Shown: positions 39,247 to 49,699 of the stretch, piece after piece | How the letters are laid out: every line of letters begins with the position of its first letter | How positions within the stretch are numbered: the first letter of the stretch is position 1 | Source: Orientallactaga sibirica | Taxonomy: Eukaryota; Chordata; Mammalia; Rodentia; Dipodidae | Direction of reading: 5' to 3' | Length of the DNA: 64,000 nt | Assembly (NCBI GenBank): GCA_036365145.1 | Contig: JAEOAD010002279.1 | Location: 492,001-556,000 of the forward strand | Made by a program: the position numbers and the translations under genes | The notes under the pieces: generated by a model | What the model saw: the letters and a program-made list of their open reading frames with translations, nothing else | Told to the model about the DNA's origin: nothing | The model's database searches: none

Positions 39247-39755
39247 ACTTGGGAAAGGTTGAGAAGGCCCATACAGACTATAAGGTGATTGGATACATAG
39301 TTTAGGGGTCGCTATCTAATTGGCTGGTGTTGGAAGGCAGAAGTCATGAGGGAGAAGCTGCAAGGGAGATAACAGAAGTGGCGGGAAAAGCTACGTGACT
39401 TCAGCCACATATTGGATGGCTACAGCTGCAGGGAGACTGTTTACTACCATATAAGGATCTCTTGGGCAGCTGGCCACAAGGTCAGGGACTGTGCGGGGGG
39501 GATTGCAAAACCTGACTATGAAATGCTCAGGTGCTTTTGGGATGGGGGGAGGGCCTGCCGGTTCCGCCTCCACTGGGCGAAGATGGGGCACACTACGACC
39601 TTCTGAAAAAGGCAGGCCAGCACCATTGCCAGAGTGGGTTCCCGACAATAAGGCCGGCTGCAACCCCCACAGTCCAAGGTCCCCGGCCATGTCCACCAGC
39701 CCAGGCCAGCATCCTCACAGTCCCAGCCCGTGTTTAGCAATGCCTGACAGGGGAA

Positions 39756-40299
39756 GGTAGGACATTTGTGCCCCCACTCTACATAAAGGGCAGCCCAGTG
39801 AAGGGAAGCCCAGAGACTGTAAGACTATCGTACTTCTGTGCCCGGCTTCACAGGGCATTTCTTCTCCACGCTTCTTTTCTGGAAAGCACATAGCCAGCCA
39901 CTCTCCCGGTCCTTGTCCTGGTGGAGTCGTGGGCGCTGGCTGCCCTCCCTTGTGACGCGGCTGTGATTCATCACGTCTATGTCTCTGGCATTAACAGATG
40001 CATTTGTTCCTAAGGAGTATTGCCAATGCCGTGTCGTCTTCGTATTACAGATAAAACCTTGAAGTTCAGGTGGCTTACAAGATGCATTCAAGATCACCTG
40101 GAAGGAAGTGATGGGTCAGTTCTTGAACACAGAACAGCTGGCATCCAAAGCTTTTTTTCTCTCTAGCACGGTGCAAAGTTGCTTGTTTTATAGAATGGCT
40201 CCAGACGGAAGGACACATTTTACCCTTGGCTCACTCCCAAAGCCAGTAACTATTCTGCCCCAGGGATGTTACGTCATTGCTTGCCAAGTACTTTGTCAT
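39756..40299. other. Unique sequence 3' of the LTR
   Basis: No recognised repeat. Two short frames (39825-40097 minus, 40108-40305 plus) have no family resemblance. Confidence 0.4.
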
Positions 40300-40435
40300 G
40301 GGTAGTACGTCATGTCATCTCATTTGATCCATGTGACAAAGCTGCAAGGTGGGGTCACTTTGATGTTCACACTGGTTGCTTTACAGGTCAGCAAATGGAG
40401 GCTCCAAGAGGGGCGTGCCCAAGTCGTCCCACTGT
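40300..40435 (-). mobile_element. MIR relic
   Basis: GTCATCTCATTTGATCCATG, then ACAGGTCAGCAAATGGAGGC and TCCAAGAGGGGCGTGCCC match antisense MIR. Confidence 0.6.
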
Positions 40436-40543
40436 GTCATGACAGCGACATGTAGGGAACTAACCCTACACCCAGTAACTCCATACACCCTGGCTGTGTT
40501 CAGCCCACTCTCAGTCTGACAGGTCGTCTCAACTCAGAATCTT

Positions 40544-40709
40544 TTTTTTTTTTTCTTTTTTTTTTGGTTTTGCGAGGTAGGGTCTCACTCTGGTCCAGGC
40601 TGACCTGGAATTCACTATGTAGTCTCAGGGTGGCCTCGAACTCTCGGCGATCCTCCTACCTCTGCCTCCTGAGTGCTGGGATTAAAGGCGTGCACCACCA
40701 CGCCCGGCT
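40544..40709 (-). mobile_element. B1 SINE
   Basis: Antisense complete B1. CAACTCAGAATCTTT on the left and CAATTCAGAATCTTG on the right are its target duplication. Confidence 0.94.
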
Positions 40710-40837
40710 TCAATTCAGAATCTTGAGATAAGCTCCCCAATACCTAGGATTCTAAGGCGCCCTCTTTCCCCTTGTGCGTCAGATGCTAGACTTTTCTTCC
40801 ATTGGCCATGGTGTGAACAGCACATCAAAAATCTCAG

Positions 40838-41012
40838 GGGCTGGAGAGATGGTTTAGTGGTTAAGGCGTTTGCCTGTGAAGCCGGCATCTGGAGTTTGTT
40901 TTGCAGTGGCTGGAGGCCCTGGTGTATGCATTCTCTCTCTCGGCCTCTTTATCTCTCTGTGTCTGTCACTCTCAAATAAAGAAATAAAAATAAACAAAAA
41001 TAAAAAAATAAA
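40838..41012 (+). mobile_element. Dip-like tRNA SINE with internal deletion
   Basis: The head GGGGCTGGAGAGATGGTTTA runs to TGTGAAGCC, then jumps to GGCATCTGGAGTTTG. About 70 bp including the B box are missing, so this copy can no longer use its Pol III promoter. Confidence 0.9.
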
Positions 41013-41022
41013 TCCCAGACTG

Positions 41023-41185
41023 GGCTGGAGAGATGGCTTAGCAGTTAAGGCGCTTGCCTGTGAAGCCTGAGGACCCAGGTTCGATTTCCCAGGACCCATG
41101 TAAGCCAGGTTCACATGGTGGTGCATGTGTCTGGAGTTCGTTTGCAGTGGCTAGAGACTGTGGCATGCCCATTCTGTCTCTCAAA

Positions 41186-41220
<35 letters not shown>

Positions 41221-41227
41221 AATATTT
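41023..41227 (+). mobile_element. Dip-like tRNA SINE, form A
   Basis: Complete copy with (AAAT)n tail, directly following the deleted one. CTCATACT after it echoes CTCAGG before the pair. Confidence 0.92.
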
Positions 41228-41450
41228 AAAAATCTCATACTTTAGAGTGTGGTTAAGCATACTCATCTGTCTTCCAGATTTGTGTCAGTTTATCACATGA
41301 GTGGAACTTCTCCATTCTTATTTTTCTCTTAATACATGGAAGACACATGTTCATGGAAAATCTCAAATACATATTATTTACCAGGTTATAACTTTAACTT
41401 GGCCCTTTTCTACTCCAGGGCAAGGAAAGGACTGAACTGGATATTATTGA
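41228..41450. other. Unique spacer
   Basis: Nothing recognised. Confidence 0.3.
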
Positions 41451-41462
41451 AAGAAAATTCTA

Positions 41463-41670
41463 GGTACTGGAGAGATGGCTTGGCAGTTAAGGTGCTTGCC
41501 TGGACCCATGTTCAAGTCTCCAGATCCCACGTAAGCCAGACGCACAAGGTGGCCCATGCATCTGGAGTTTGTTCTACAGTGGCTAGAGGGCCTGGTGTGC
41601 CCATTCTTACTCTACCTCTCTTTCTCCTTCTCTGTTCCTCTGTCTAATAAAAAAAAAAAAAACATTTAAA
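41463..41670 (+). mobile_element. Dip-like tRNA SINE, form A, short deletion
   Basis: TGCTTGCCTGGACCCATGTT lacks about 15 bp of the anticodon-like region. Exact duplication AAGAAAATTCTA (41451-41462, and around 41670-41681). Confidence 0.92.
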
Positions 41671-41681
41671 AGAAAATTCTA

Positions 41682-42346
41682 AATCTTTGGTTTATTTTGA
41701 ATTGTCCTTTTCTCTCTTCTTCCCATTCCCTTCTTCTCTTCTGCCCCATTTCTCTCTTTGGCCCAGCTTGCTATCTCAGAGGTAACAGATGTTTCTAACA
41801 CAACCTCACACTGATCAGGACAGACTTACACGGCACTCTCGCACCATGGAAAGCTGGCAAGGGTAGGGCTCACGAGTGAGCAGGGCAGGCAGACATGTGT
41901 ATAGGCTGTCATTTGAGGCAGGATGTCCTACTTCAAGCTCTGCAAAGGAGCGAGGAGTGTGTTCTAATTGGGAAAATCAAACACTCTGACAGAACGGAGT
42001 CTTTACAGAACTTAAACCTGTAAGGGTACATATTTGCCTCTTAGGAGAAAGGACTGGAAAATCATGACCATCGTAACCCTTTCTCTTGGGCATGGAGAAA
42101 TACCAAGTAGCCAGTCACACTAGACTTACTTTCAAAACAGACAGTTTGGAATAAAGAGGTTATAGTTATGGGATAAAGGGACGAATTCTTCAAGGACGGA
42201 CGATACCTGGACACCAGGCTCTGCTTGCACATGATTCCACAGACAGCAGGGATGACATGGGGCAGAGGACAGGCATGGCTCAGCTCCTGTCCTGGGAAGG
42301 CACCCTGACAGCTCTGAGGCTGTGACGTCAGCGATCATAACACAAC
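41682..42346. other. Unique sequence
   Basis: Opens with a pyrimidine-rich stretch (41700-41770). No gene. Confidence 0.4.
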
Positions 42347-42358
42347 AAAGAGCCTTGT

Positions 42359-42612
42359 GGGGACTGGAGAGATGGCTTAGCGGTTAAGCTTTTGCCTGTG
42401 AAGCCTAAGGACCCCGGTTTGAGGCTCGATTCTCCAGGACCCATGTAAACGAGATGCACGAAGTGGCGCGTGCATCTGGAGTCGTTTGTAGTGGCTGGAA
42501 GCCCTGGCATGCCCATTCTCTCTCTGTCTGTCTGCCTCTTTCTCTCTCTGTCTGTCTTAAATAAATAAACAAAAAAAAAATTTTTTAAACTACAAAATAA
42601 TAAAAAAGAGAG
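42359..42612 (+). mobile_element. Dip-like tRNA SINE, form A
   Basis: Copy of the GGTTTGAGGCTCGATTCTCC variety, where the B-box region carries a few extra bases. AAGAGCCTTGTG and AAGAGTCTTGTG flank it. Confidence 0.92.
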
Positions 42613-42630
42613 AAAGAAAGAGTCTTGTGA

Positions 42631-43536
42631 TTTGACATGGGGACTAGAAGTGTTAGTTGATGAGTTCAAAGAAAAAAAAAAACCCGAAAGATACCATTTC
42701 CCTACTTGTGTCAAGTCAAATAAGTGGAACTAGATAAATGTGGGGGAAAAAAAATCAAGAGAGTAGCAAAATTGCCTGGAAGCAGAATGTTTTTCAAAGT
42801 CCCTAATGAGGTGTCAGGGAACCTAACGAGATGAAACTCTCTACCCTACACCTAGTTTTTCAGACTGTCCTTTTCATGCAGTCATAATTAAGTTGTGAGG
42901 TTGGAATTATATCCCATCATTAAAGACGAAGGGCCACTTTGCCAGCCTCTTGCGTCTCAGAATGAGCAACTCTGAAAAGTCCTCTGTCTACGGCGCTGCT
43001 TCCCTGGCCGGGCCTGCAGGCCCTTTTAGATTGTGATGAAGAAGGACCACGTGACTCTTCTTCATTGATTTCAGTATTGAGTCCCATCATCCTTAGTCAG
43101 GAATTATTAGGCAGTTAAAGTTGAAAGGGGAATGATGCCGTCTTGAGTTCGTCAAACGGAAAGCGGGCGCCTGGGAAAGGGGGTCTTCACTACGTGGACT
43201 TTGGATATGTGGGGACCCTCTGCTTCTTTCAGGGTTGCCTGACAAGCGGAATTCATTACTCCTTTCGCAGACGCGGAAACAGGGGCATGGTGTTTGAAGC
43301 CTGGTATAAGAAACTCAAGGCTGGGAATAGAATCTGGGCCAAGCTTACTCCAAGTTGATGTCCCTTTTCATCACTGTAGTAAAAAAAGGATGACCACTTT
43401 TTGTGTGTGTATGTGTGTTTCTGTATTTGTATGCACTGGGTGTACATGTATGTGTGGGCACACATGCATATGCACATGTGTACGTGTACGTTAGGGGCCA
43501 GAGTTCAATATCAAGTATCTTCCTCTATTACTTTCC
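42631..43536. other. Unique, with MIR-like patch and imperfect (TG)n
   Basis: TCCTTTCGCAGACGCGGAAA and following (43259-43310) resembles antisense MIR. A degenerate TGTGTATGTG tract covers 43401-43490, producing Cys/Met/Val-rich frames. Confidence 0.45.
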
Positions 43537-43548
43537 ACCTGGTCTTTT

Positions 43549-43776
43549 TTATATTTAATTTAAAAATATTTTATTTATTTATTTGAGAAAGAGAAAGAGG
43601 GAGAGAGACAGAAAGAGAATGGGCACGCCAGGGCCTCCAGCCACTGAAAATGAACTCCAAATGGATGCAACCCCTTGTGCATCTGGCTTACGTGGGTCCT
43701 GGAGAATCAAGCCTCGAACCGGGTTCCTTAGGCTTCATAGGCAAGCGTTTAACCGCTAAGCCATCTCTCCAGCCCT
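43549..43776 (-). mobile_element. Dip-like tRNA SINE, form A
   Basis: Antisense copy with AGCCTCGAACCGGGTTCC. Exact duplication ACCTGGTCTTTT at 43537-43548 and 43779-43790. Confidence 0.94.
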
Positions 43777-43867
43777 CTACCTGGTCTTTTGTTGAGCCTA
43801 CATATCTTCACTTTGGCTTGATGTGTTAGCCAATGAGTTCTAGGGATTCCCTCTTCCTTCCTCCCTG

Positions 43868-43869
<2 letters not shown>

Positions 43870-43899
<30 letters not shown>

Positions 43900-44022
43900 G
43901 CACAGGGATTACAAGCATGCACCACTATGGCATTGTATGTGGGTTCTGAAGACCCAAACTCGGGTCCTCACGCTGACGTGGCAAGCACTTTCACCAACTG
44001 AGCCATCGCCCTAGCACCTGAT
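43870..44022 (-). mobile_element. Old rodent SINE fragment (B4/ID-like)
   Basis: Follows a (CT)n run: GGGATTACAAGCATGCACCA, CAAACTCGGGTCCTCACGCT and CAACTGAGCCATCGCCCTAG. This pattern is a B1-type end fused to an antisense tRNA-type head, typical of B4 elements. Confidence 0.65.
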
Positions 44023-44119
44023 GACATTTAGACCCATTGACAGGAAGCCACTTAGAGGCAATAACCACTCTTCCTACAGTGTCCCCTGTACTTTGTACAT
44101 TGTTTATTCCTAGGAAACC

Positions 44120-44345
44120 TATTTTTAAAAAATGCATTTTATTGATTTATTAATGTGAGAGGGAGAAAGAGGGAGAGGAGAGAGATAGAAAAAAATGAGT
44201 GTGCCAGGTCCTCCATCCACTGCAAATGAACTCCAGATGCATGTGCCACCTTGTGCATCTGGCTTACGTGGGTCCTGGGGAATCGAACCTGAGTACTTTG
44301 GCATTGCAGGCAAGCGCCTTAACCACTAAGCTATCTCTCCAGACC
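44120..44345 (-). mobile_element. Dip-like tRNA SINE, form A
   Basis: Antisense copy from AAAAAATGCATTTTATTGAT to CTCTCCAGACC, with GGGGAATCGAACCTGAGTAC at the reversed B box. Confidence 0.92.
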
Positions 44346-45048
44346 TTGTCTGTGGTACTTTTCAAGTTGGGATCTCCAAAGAACAAAATGCCACATCCAA
44401 AAGGATGAGGCCAGTCAAGGGCATTTCAGTCCCTGGGGCCAGAGAGCAGGATGTGAGAGCTACTTGGAAAGTTATGTCTTTTTTTTCTGAATCCCCGATG
44501 TGCTGAGATGTGAGGGAAAGGCAGGTAGAAAAAAGGGAAGAGAAGGGAGCAGAGATTGGCTTTGTCCCGGGGAGCAGCGGCTGATGTACCATATCAGCCC
44601 GGAGTCCCAGAAGAACGTCTATGGTAACTCAGTAAGTAAATAAGAGCGTCAGGTCCCGTTCCCTGCAGGGCTGTTTAAATAAATTCACCGAACAGAGCTA
44701 CGAAGCAGTGGCTGGAAGTATGGCCATTCTGGTGCCCCATCGTCAGGCTGGTCTACTTCCGCCAGCCAGGGCAGCTCCGGGTAACACCTCTGCTCTGGTT
44801 TGATTGGAGAGGCACGGCTTTCCTGCCCAGGGGCCACCCTCCAGGTCAGGCCTCGTGCCTGCTCTACTGCAGCCAACTTAGTATAAAAATGCAAACACGT
44901 CCATGATTCCCCATGGGGCATCTTGGGGGACAGGTGTGGCTCTGATATAGAGTGCTTTAGAATCAAGAAATTCTACATGGGCTACATTTCCTTATGGTGT
45001 AACACCCCCTGCTGGGCTGGGGGCAGCACCTCTACTCATACACGTTAA
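44346..45048. other. Unique block
   Basis: No repeat recognised in 700 bp. GC-balanced, with no frame longer than 93 codons (44685-44966, minus) and no recognisable domain. Confidence 0.4.
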
Positions 45049-45059
45049 TACAAGATGAA

Positions 45060-45278
45060 GGGCTGGAGAAATGGCTCAGTGGTTAAGGCACTTGCCTGAG
45101 AAGCTTACAGTCTGGAGTTCTATTCCCCAGTACCCATGTAACCCCAGATATCCAAGGTGGCGCATGCGTCTGGAGTTCATTTGCAGAGGCTGGAGGCCCT
45201 CGCGAGCCCATTCTCTCTCATTCTATCTGCCTCTTTCTCTCAGATAAGTAAATAAATAAATAAATCAAATCTAAAAAC
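45060..45278 (+). mobile_element. Dip-like tRNA SINE, form A
   Basis: Complete copy with a mutated B box (AGTTCTATTCCCC). Exact duplication TACAAGATGAA at 45049-45059 and 45279-45289. Confidence 0.94.
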
Positions 45279-45289
45279 TACAAGATGAA

Positions 45290-45926
45290 TACATTATAAG
45301 CAGCGCTCCGTCAGTTTAGATCAGCCTAGATGTTTCTGCTAAAACGAGCTCAATGCACACAACTACACATCCAAAGTCTGATCTTCAGAACCTTTTGGAT
45401 TTTGTCATTTCAGCAAGAGCTTACAAATAAGCTTTCGCTCCGTGTTGCTACTGTTAAAGTAGCACATGTGTAGCCTGAATGCCAGTTCTGTGTGGGGTAC
45501 TGTCCCGAGCAGCGGGCACTTCCCATATCAGACATCAAAATTCCTGATGACTGGAATGTCACTACCCCTATTTCACAGTCTAGCTGTGTGGTGCAAGGGC
45601 TGGCCATTGGACACATGGAGATATTTAAGTTTGACCTAAAGGAGTTCCGGAAAATTTCAGTTCTTTGATCTAACCCATCAACAACTTGATGGCCACGTGT
45701 GGCTAGTGGCTAGTACTGGACAATCTCACGTACCTAGCGGCTGCCATGTTGGGTGGCATAGAGGTCATCCATCAGTATAGAAAGTTCCACTCACTAGCAC
45801 CGGTCAGTCTACCACCTGCACGGCTTAAACAGTTCTGTGCATAGGTTCTGAAACGGGGCAACCCAGCGCTCCATTTTCTACGTACGTGGCCTTTGTCAAT
45901 GTCTTTTCCCCTTTGCACCTAACTTT
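45290..45926. other. Unique sequence
   Basis: Nothing recognised. The 68-codon minus frame at 45410-45616 has no resemblance to known families. Confidence 0.4.
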
Positions 45927-46110
45927 TTTTTTTTTTTAAAAAAAAAATTTATTTATTTTTACTGATTTGAGAGAGAAAGGGGGAGAAAGAGAGAGAGAGC
46001 TCCAGATACATGCACCACCTTGTGCATCTGGCTTACATGGGTCCTGGGGGATCGAACCAAGGTCCTTTGTCTTTGCAGGCAAGCACCTTAACCACTAAGC
46101 CATCTCAGGC
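45927..46110 (-). mobile_element. Dip-like tRNA SINE, internally deleted
   Basis: Antisense copy that passes from the GA tract directly to GCTCCAGATACATGCACC, lacking the CAGGGCCTCCAGCCACTGC block. It ends AGCCATCTCAGGCC. Confidence 0.88.
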
Positions 46111-46525
46111 CTTTCTTAGCTATAACAATATGGTAAAAGTGACACCTGCCTGGTGACCGGGAAACTGAGTTAACATGTATAATGTTCTTAGAACAGTGGC
46201 CAGCTTGCAGTCGCCTCTGAGGAGCCATGTCTAGGGGTGATTTAGTGACAACGAGGAAGTTTCCCAAGCCCTTGCCCATCTGCTGAATGAGCTACACCGG
46301 AGCCTCTGCAGGTCCTCTCTCAGAGTGAAGGAAAGACGGAGCCTGAATGTGTGCCCTGGAGCCTAAGAGCAAGCCCCCTGCCCACACTACGTAACTCCCT
46401 AGTTCTGAGGTCTGAGGGAGCTCAGAGGAAGAGGCCCAGAGAGAGCCGCGGTGATCCTTTATGGGACCCTTGGACCAAGATTCAATTTATATCCTTTACT
46501 TCCACTTTGTTACCTTTTCCTGTTT
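46111..46525. other. Unique sequence
   Basis: No recognised feature. Confidence 0.35.
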
Positions 46526-46542
46526 CTAATCTTAATTTTTTT

Positions 46543-46812
46543 TCAAAATTTTTAAAAATTATTTTATTTAGTTTTTGGAGAGAAACACAGAGAGAGACAG
46601 ACAGAGAGGGAGAGGGAGACAGAGAATAGGCGCACCAGCAGTCTCAGCTGCTGTGAATGAAATCTAGATGCGTGCGCCCCCTTGTGGTCAAGTGTGGCAT
46701 TGCGCCCTTGTGTCACTTTGCATCTGGCTAAACGTGGGACCTGGAGATTGGAACCCGGTTCTTAGGCTTAGCAGGAAGGCGCCTTAACCGCTAAGCCATC
46801 TCTCCAGCCCAT
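46543..46812 (-). mobile_element. Dip-like tRNA SINE, form B
   Basis: Antisense form B copy flanked by CTAATCTTAATTTTTTT (46526-46542 and 46813-46829). Confidence 0.94.
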
Positions 46813-46829
46813 CTAATCTTAATTTTTTT

Positions 46830-47040
46830 TAAAAAAAATTTTATTTATTTACTTATTTGACAGAGAGAAAGGGAGAGAGAGAGAGAGAGAATGGGTGCAC
46901 CAGGGCTTCCAGCCACTGCAAACGAACTCCAGATGTGTGCACCCCCTTGTGCATCTGGGTATCGTGGGTCCTGGGGAGTCGAACCTGGGTCCTTTGGCTT
47001 TGCAGGCAAATGCTTTAACTGCTAAGCCATCTCTCCAGCC
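46830..47040 (-). mobile_element. Dip-like tRNA SINE, form A
   Basis: Antisense copy flanked by the same 17-mer CTAATCTTAATTTTTTT at 46813 and 47041. Two different SINE forms therefore used one target in turn. Confidence 0.94.
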
Positions 47041-47057
47041 CTAATCTTAATTTTTTT

Positions 47058-47359
47058 AACATCAGCCTAACGAGGCTATTGTAAGGCATCGAACCCATTG
47101 TCAGGACTATCTGTCTGAGGTAATATGTTGAAGCCTCATTGATTCCGTGTGACAAGCATTCGAAACAGAAACAAAGTGGTGCTTTTGCTTCCAAGCCACC
47201 AAGTGAAGCGTTGGGTCAATTTGGGAGGGAGGTACGAGCCTGGGTTTAGACATGAGTGATGCCTGCAAAGAATAAGATGCCAGTGCTCACGGTGGGAGCT
47301 CCAGGCCCCAGAGTCACATGGGATGGCCCAGGTTTAGTCCCAAAGTGAACCCGGCCAGC
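47058..47359. other. Unique sequence left of the tandem duplication
   Basis: Single-copy DNA ending in GAACCCGGCCAGC. CCAGC (47355-47359) is shared with the other breakpoints. Confidence 0.45.
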
Positions 47360-47378
47360 GACAAACTATCCCTCCAGA

Positions 47379-47703
47379 CACCAGATTTTCTTTTCTATTC
47401 TTTCTTTTCTTTTCTTTTCTTTTCTTTTCTTTTCTTTTCTTTTCTTTTCTTTTCTTTTCCTTTCCCTTCCCTTCTCTTCTTTTCTCTTTCCTTTCCCTTT
47501 CCTTTCCTTTCCTTTCCTTTCCTTTCCTTTCCTTTCCTTTCCTTTCCTTTCCTTTCCTTTTTGTTTTTTCGAGGTAGGGTTTCACTCTATTCCAGGCTGA
47601 CCTGGAATTCACTATGTAGTCTCAGGGTGGCTTCAAACTCATGTTGATCCTCCTACCTCTGCCTCCTGAATACTGGGATTAAAGGCGTGCACCACCACGC
47701 CCA
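47379..47703 (-). mobile_element. B1 SINE with expanded (TTTTC)n tail
   Basis: The pyrimidine repeat 47389-47560 is joined directly to an antisense B1 (TTCGAGGTAGGGTTTCACTC to CACCACGCCC). The whole lies between ATCCCTCCAGA (47368-47378 and 47704-47714). The microsatellite is thus the mutated A-tail of the B1. The Lys/Glu/Arg and Phe/Ser frames are repeat translations. Confidence 0.93.
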
Positions 47704-48183
47704 ATCCCTCCAGATTTTCTAAGCCAGTTTCATTACGTGCAAGCTGGGATGGTAATTCTGATCTTTTTTACCTGGGGTGCAAAACAGGCAGAGAGCTATT
47801 AGGATTTACAAAGCTCAGAGCACATGCAAGTCACTCATTTGGGCAGCGGCTTTTCTCTGGAGAGAGGGAGCCTCTGAGCTTTGGGAGAGAGAAATAGAAA
47901 AGTATGCCTTGGGAGCTGGCTTGCTTACGGAGTGATAGCTAGCATTCTGCATTGGTAGCGGCAGAGGTGCTGCAATGTGCATTACTAACAATCACGGACA
48001 GAACTGGCAACACTGCCATTTGGGGAGGGGCGGGCTTTCTGAAAGGAAGGCTTGGGGGCCCAGCCCACTCAGGAAGGCATTAGTTTGAGGTGGTGTTTAT
48101 CTTGCTTATGAGCGTTATGTCAATATGAGGAACAAACCCTCTTAAAAACTTGTATGTTTTCCTTTGCTCAAAAAACTGAGGGT

Positions 48184-48350
48184 TGGGGTTAGGAACATGG
48201 CTTAGCAGTTAAAGGTGTTTGCTTGCAAATCCTGCTGGCCTGGGCTCTATTTCCAAGCTACCTATGTATCCTAGATACAAAAAAGTGGTGCAAGTGTTTC
48301 TTTTCAGCAGCAAGAGGCCCTAGCTTGCATACACACACATGCACATAAAT
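48184..48350 (+). mobile_element. Diverged Dip-like/B2-type SINE
   Basis: TTAGGAACATGGCTTAGCAG head, GGGCTCTATTTCCAAGC at the B box and AGCAGCAAGAGGCCCTAGC. It is more diverged than typical copies and ends in CACACACATGCACATAAATA. Confidence 0.7.
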
Positions 48351-48354
48351 AAAT

Positions 48355-48507
48355 TCTTATTTTATTTTGTTGAGGTAGGGTTTCACTCTAGCCCAGGCTG
48401 ACCTGGAATTCTCTGTGTAGTCTCAGGGTGGCCTTGAACTCACAGTGATCCTCCTACCTCTACCTCCCAAGTGCTGGCATTAAAGGCGTGCACCACCATG
48501 CCCGGCA
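48355..48507 (-). mobile_element. B1 SINE
   Basis: Antisense B1 (TTGAGGTAGGGTTTCACTCT to CACCATGCCCGGC). The tail is TTATTTTATTTTG. Confidence 0.92.
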
Positions 48508-48534
48508 ATAAATATTATTTTAATGAGAGTTGCC

Positions 48535-48655
48535 CTGAACATGGTGGTGCGTGTCTGTACTGTACAGCATTTGGGAAGCTGAGGAGGGAGGAGTGCAAGG
48601 TTGAAGCAAACCTGGGCTACATAGCAAGACCTTGTCTCAAAAAAAAAAAAAAAAA
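48535..48655 (+). mobile_element. Old B1 SINE
   Basis: GAACATGGTGGTGCGTGTCT, TTTGGGAAGCTGAGGAGGG and CTACATAGCAAGACCTTGTC, with an 18-base poly(A). Its sequence is closer to ancestral B1/Alu than the young B1s. Confidence 0.82.
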
Positions 48656-48724
48656 ACAACACAATAAAGTTATGTCATCATCATATTTTTTTTCCCTAGC
48701 CACTAGGATTCATAGCTCTCCTTT

Positions 48725-48938
48725 TAAAAAAAATTTATTTATTTGAGAATGACAGAGAGAGAAAGAGGGAGAGAGAGAGAGAGAGAGAATGGGTGCACAT
48801 GGCCTCTAGCCACCGCAAATGAACTCCAGATGCGTGCGCCACCCTGTGCATCTGGTTTACGTGGGTCCTGAGGAATTGAACCTGGGTCCTTTGGCTTTGC
48901 AGGCAAGTGCCTTAACTGCTAAGCCATCCTTCCAACCC
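48725..48938 (-). mobile_element. Dip-like tRNA SINE, form A
   Basis: Antisense copy ending AGCCATCCTTCCAACCC, a mutated head. Present again in copy 2 with several indels. Confidence 0.92.
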
Positions 48939-49154
48939 TATTCAGTTCTTTAGAACTGTGTCAGCTGGCCATACAACCCAAGAAGGTTGAGGAACTGTGT
49001 ATTCACTTTGGCTTCGCCCTTTGTCATTAGCGTGATATTTAAATCTCTTTAAATGACCAGTCAGCTATGAGGTATGCCCACCTCAAGCACCTAGCACAGT
49101 TTACTGACCACACCTCAGCCTTCTGCCACAGAAGGAAGCCAGGGAGCAGAGTGG

Positions 49155-49400
49155 GGTTGACGGGCCTTCTCTCTGTTGTACCTTGTCTTGCATCAGCATC
49201 TAGAAAGGGTCACTGGTAAATAATTAGATTTTTGTGACTTTGGGATCTGTTGTAATACTCAATTCTTGCCATTGTTGAATGCAAGCAGTCAAAGACAATG
49301 CAGAACTGAATGGGCATAGCTGTGTCCCAATAAAACTTTATTTATAGAAACAAGCAGTGGGCCAGGACTGGCCTGCGGGTTGTCGTGTGATGACGACTGG
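49155..49400. mobile_element. Fossil hAT-like DNA transposon relic
   Basis: GTCACTGGTAAATAATTAGA, TTGCCATTGTTGAATGC, ATGGGCATAGCTGTGTCCC, AATAAAACTTTATTTATAGA and GTGGGCCAGGACTGGCCTGC follow a well-known mammalian MER-type non-autonomous element. The exact name is not recalled. Confidence 0.65.
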
Positions 49401-49699
49401 GCCGTGCATCAATTTCCACATGAGGGAAGCATGGCAGTGGGCGGTGGGGTGTTCCTCCTTGGTTGTGTCACCCTGGGTGACAGCTAAGTGTCCTTGCCGA
49501 CATTTTCACAGTCTGCACTAGAATTCCCCCTTCCTGCCTTATGGATGGAGATACTGGAAGACGCTTCTCCTTGCTTTAAGACAGTCTGCAAACCAGTGCT
49601 GTGTACTGCTGACAAAATGTGGGCAACTTTACTCTTAGGAGAACAGTCTTAGGTCTGATTTTGTGGAGCGCATCGCATATTACCTAAGTAGTCTCATTT

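Larger units (their letters stand above)
39073..39749 (-). mobile_element. Solo LTR, class II (ERVK-like)
   Basis: A 677-bp LTR that on the minus strand begins TGTCAGGCATTGCTAAAC and ends GCGAGGACCCACA. Perfect 6-bp duplications GGGGAA lie at 39067-39072 and 39750-39755, and six bases is the usual length for class II elements. Promoter parts are in order on the minus strand: two CCAAT boxes (39319-39323 and 39288-39292), a TATA-like TTTATAAAC (39237-39246) and AATAAA (39217-39222), then a U5 of about 140 bp. No gag, pol or env remains. The minus frame 39391-39696 lies wholly within U3 and is not a viral gene. Confidence 0.85.

Noticed and set aside
39391..39740. Minus frames that might be a retroviral env tail
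   Set aside because: They lie entirely inside an LTR defined by perfect 6-bp duplications, so they are U3 sequence.
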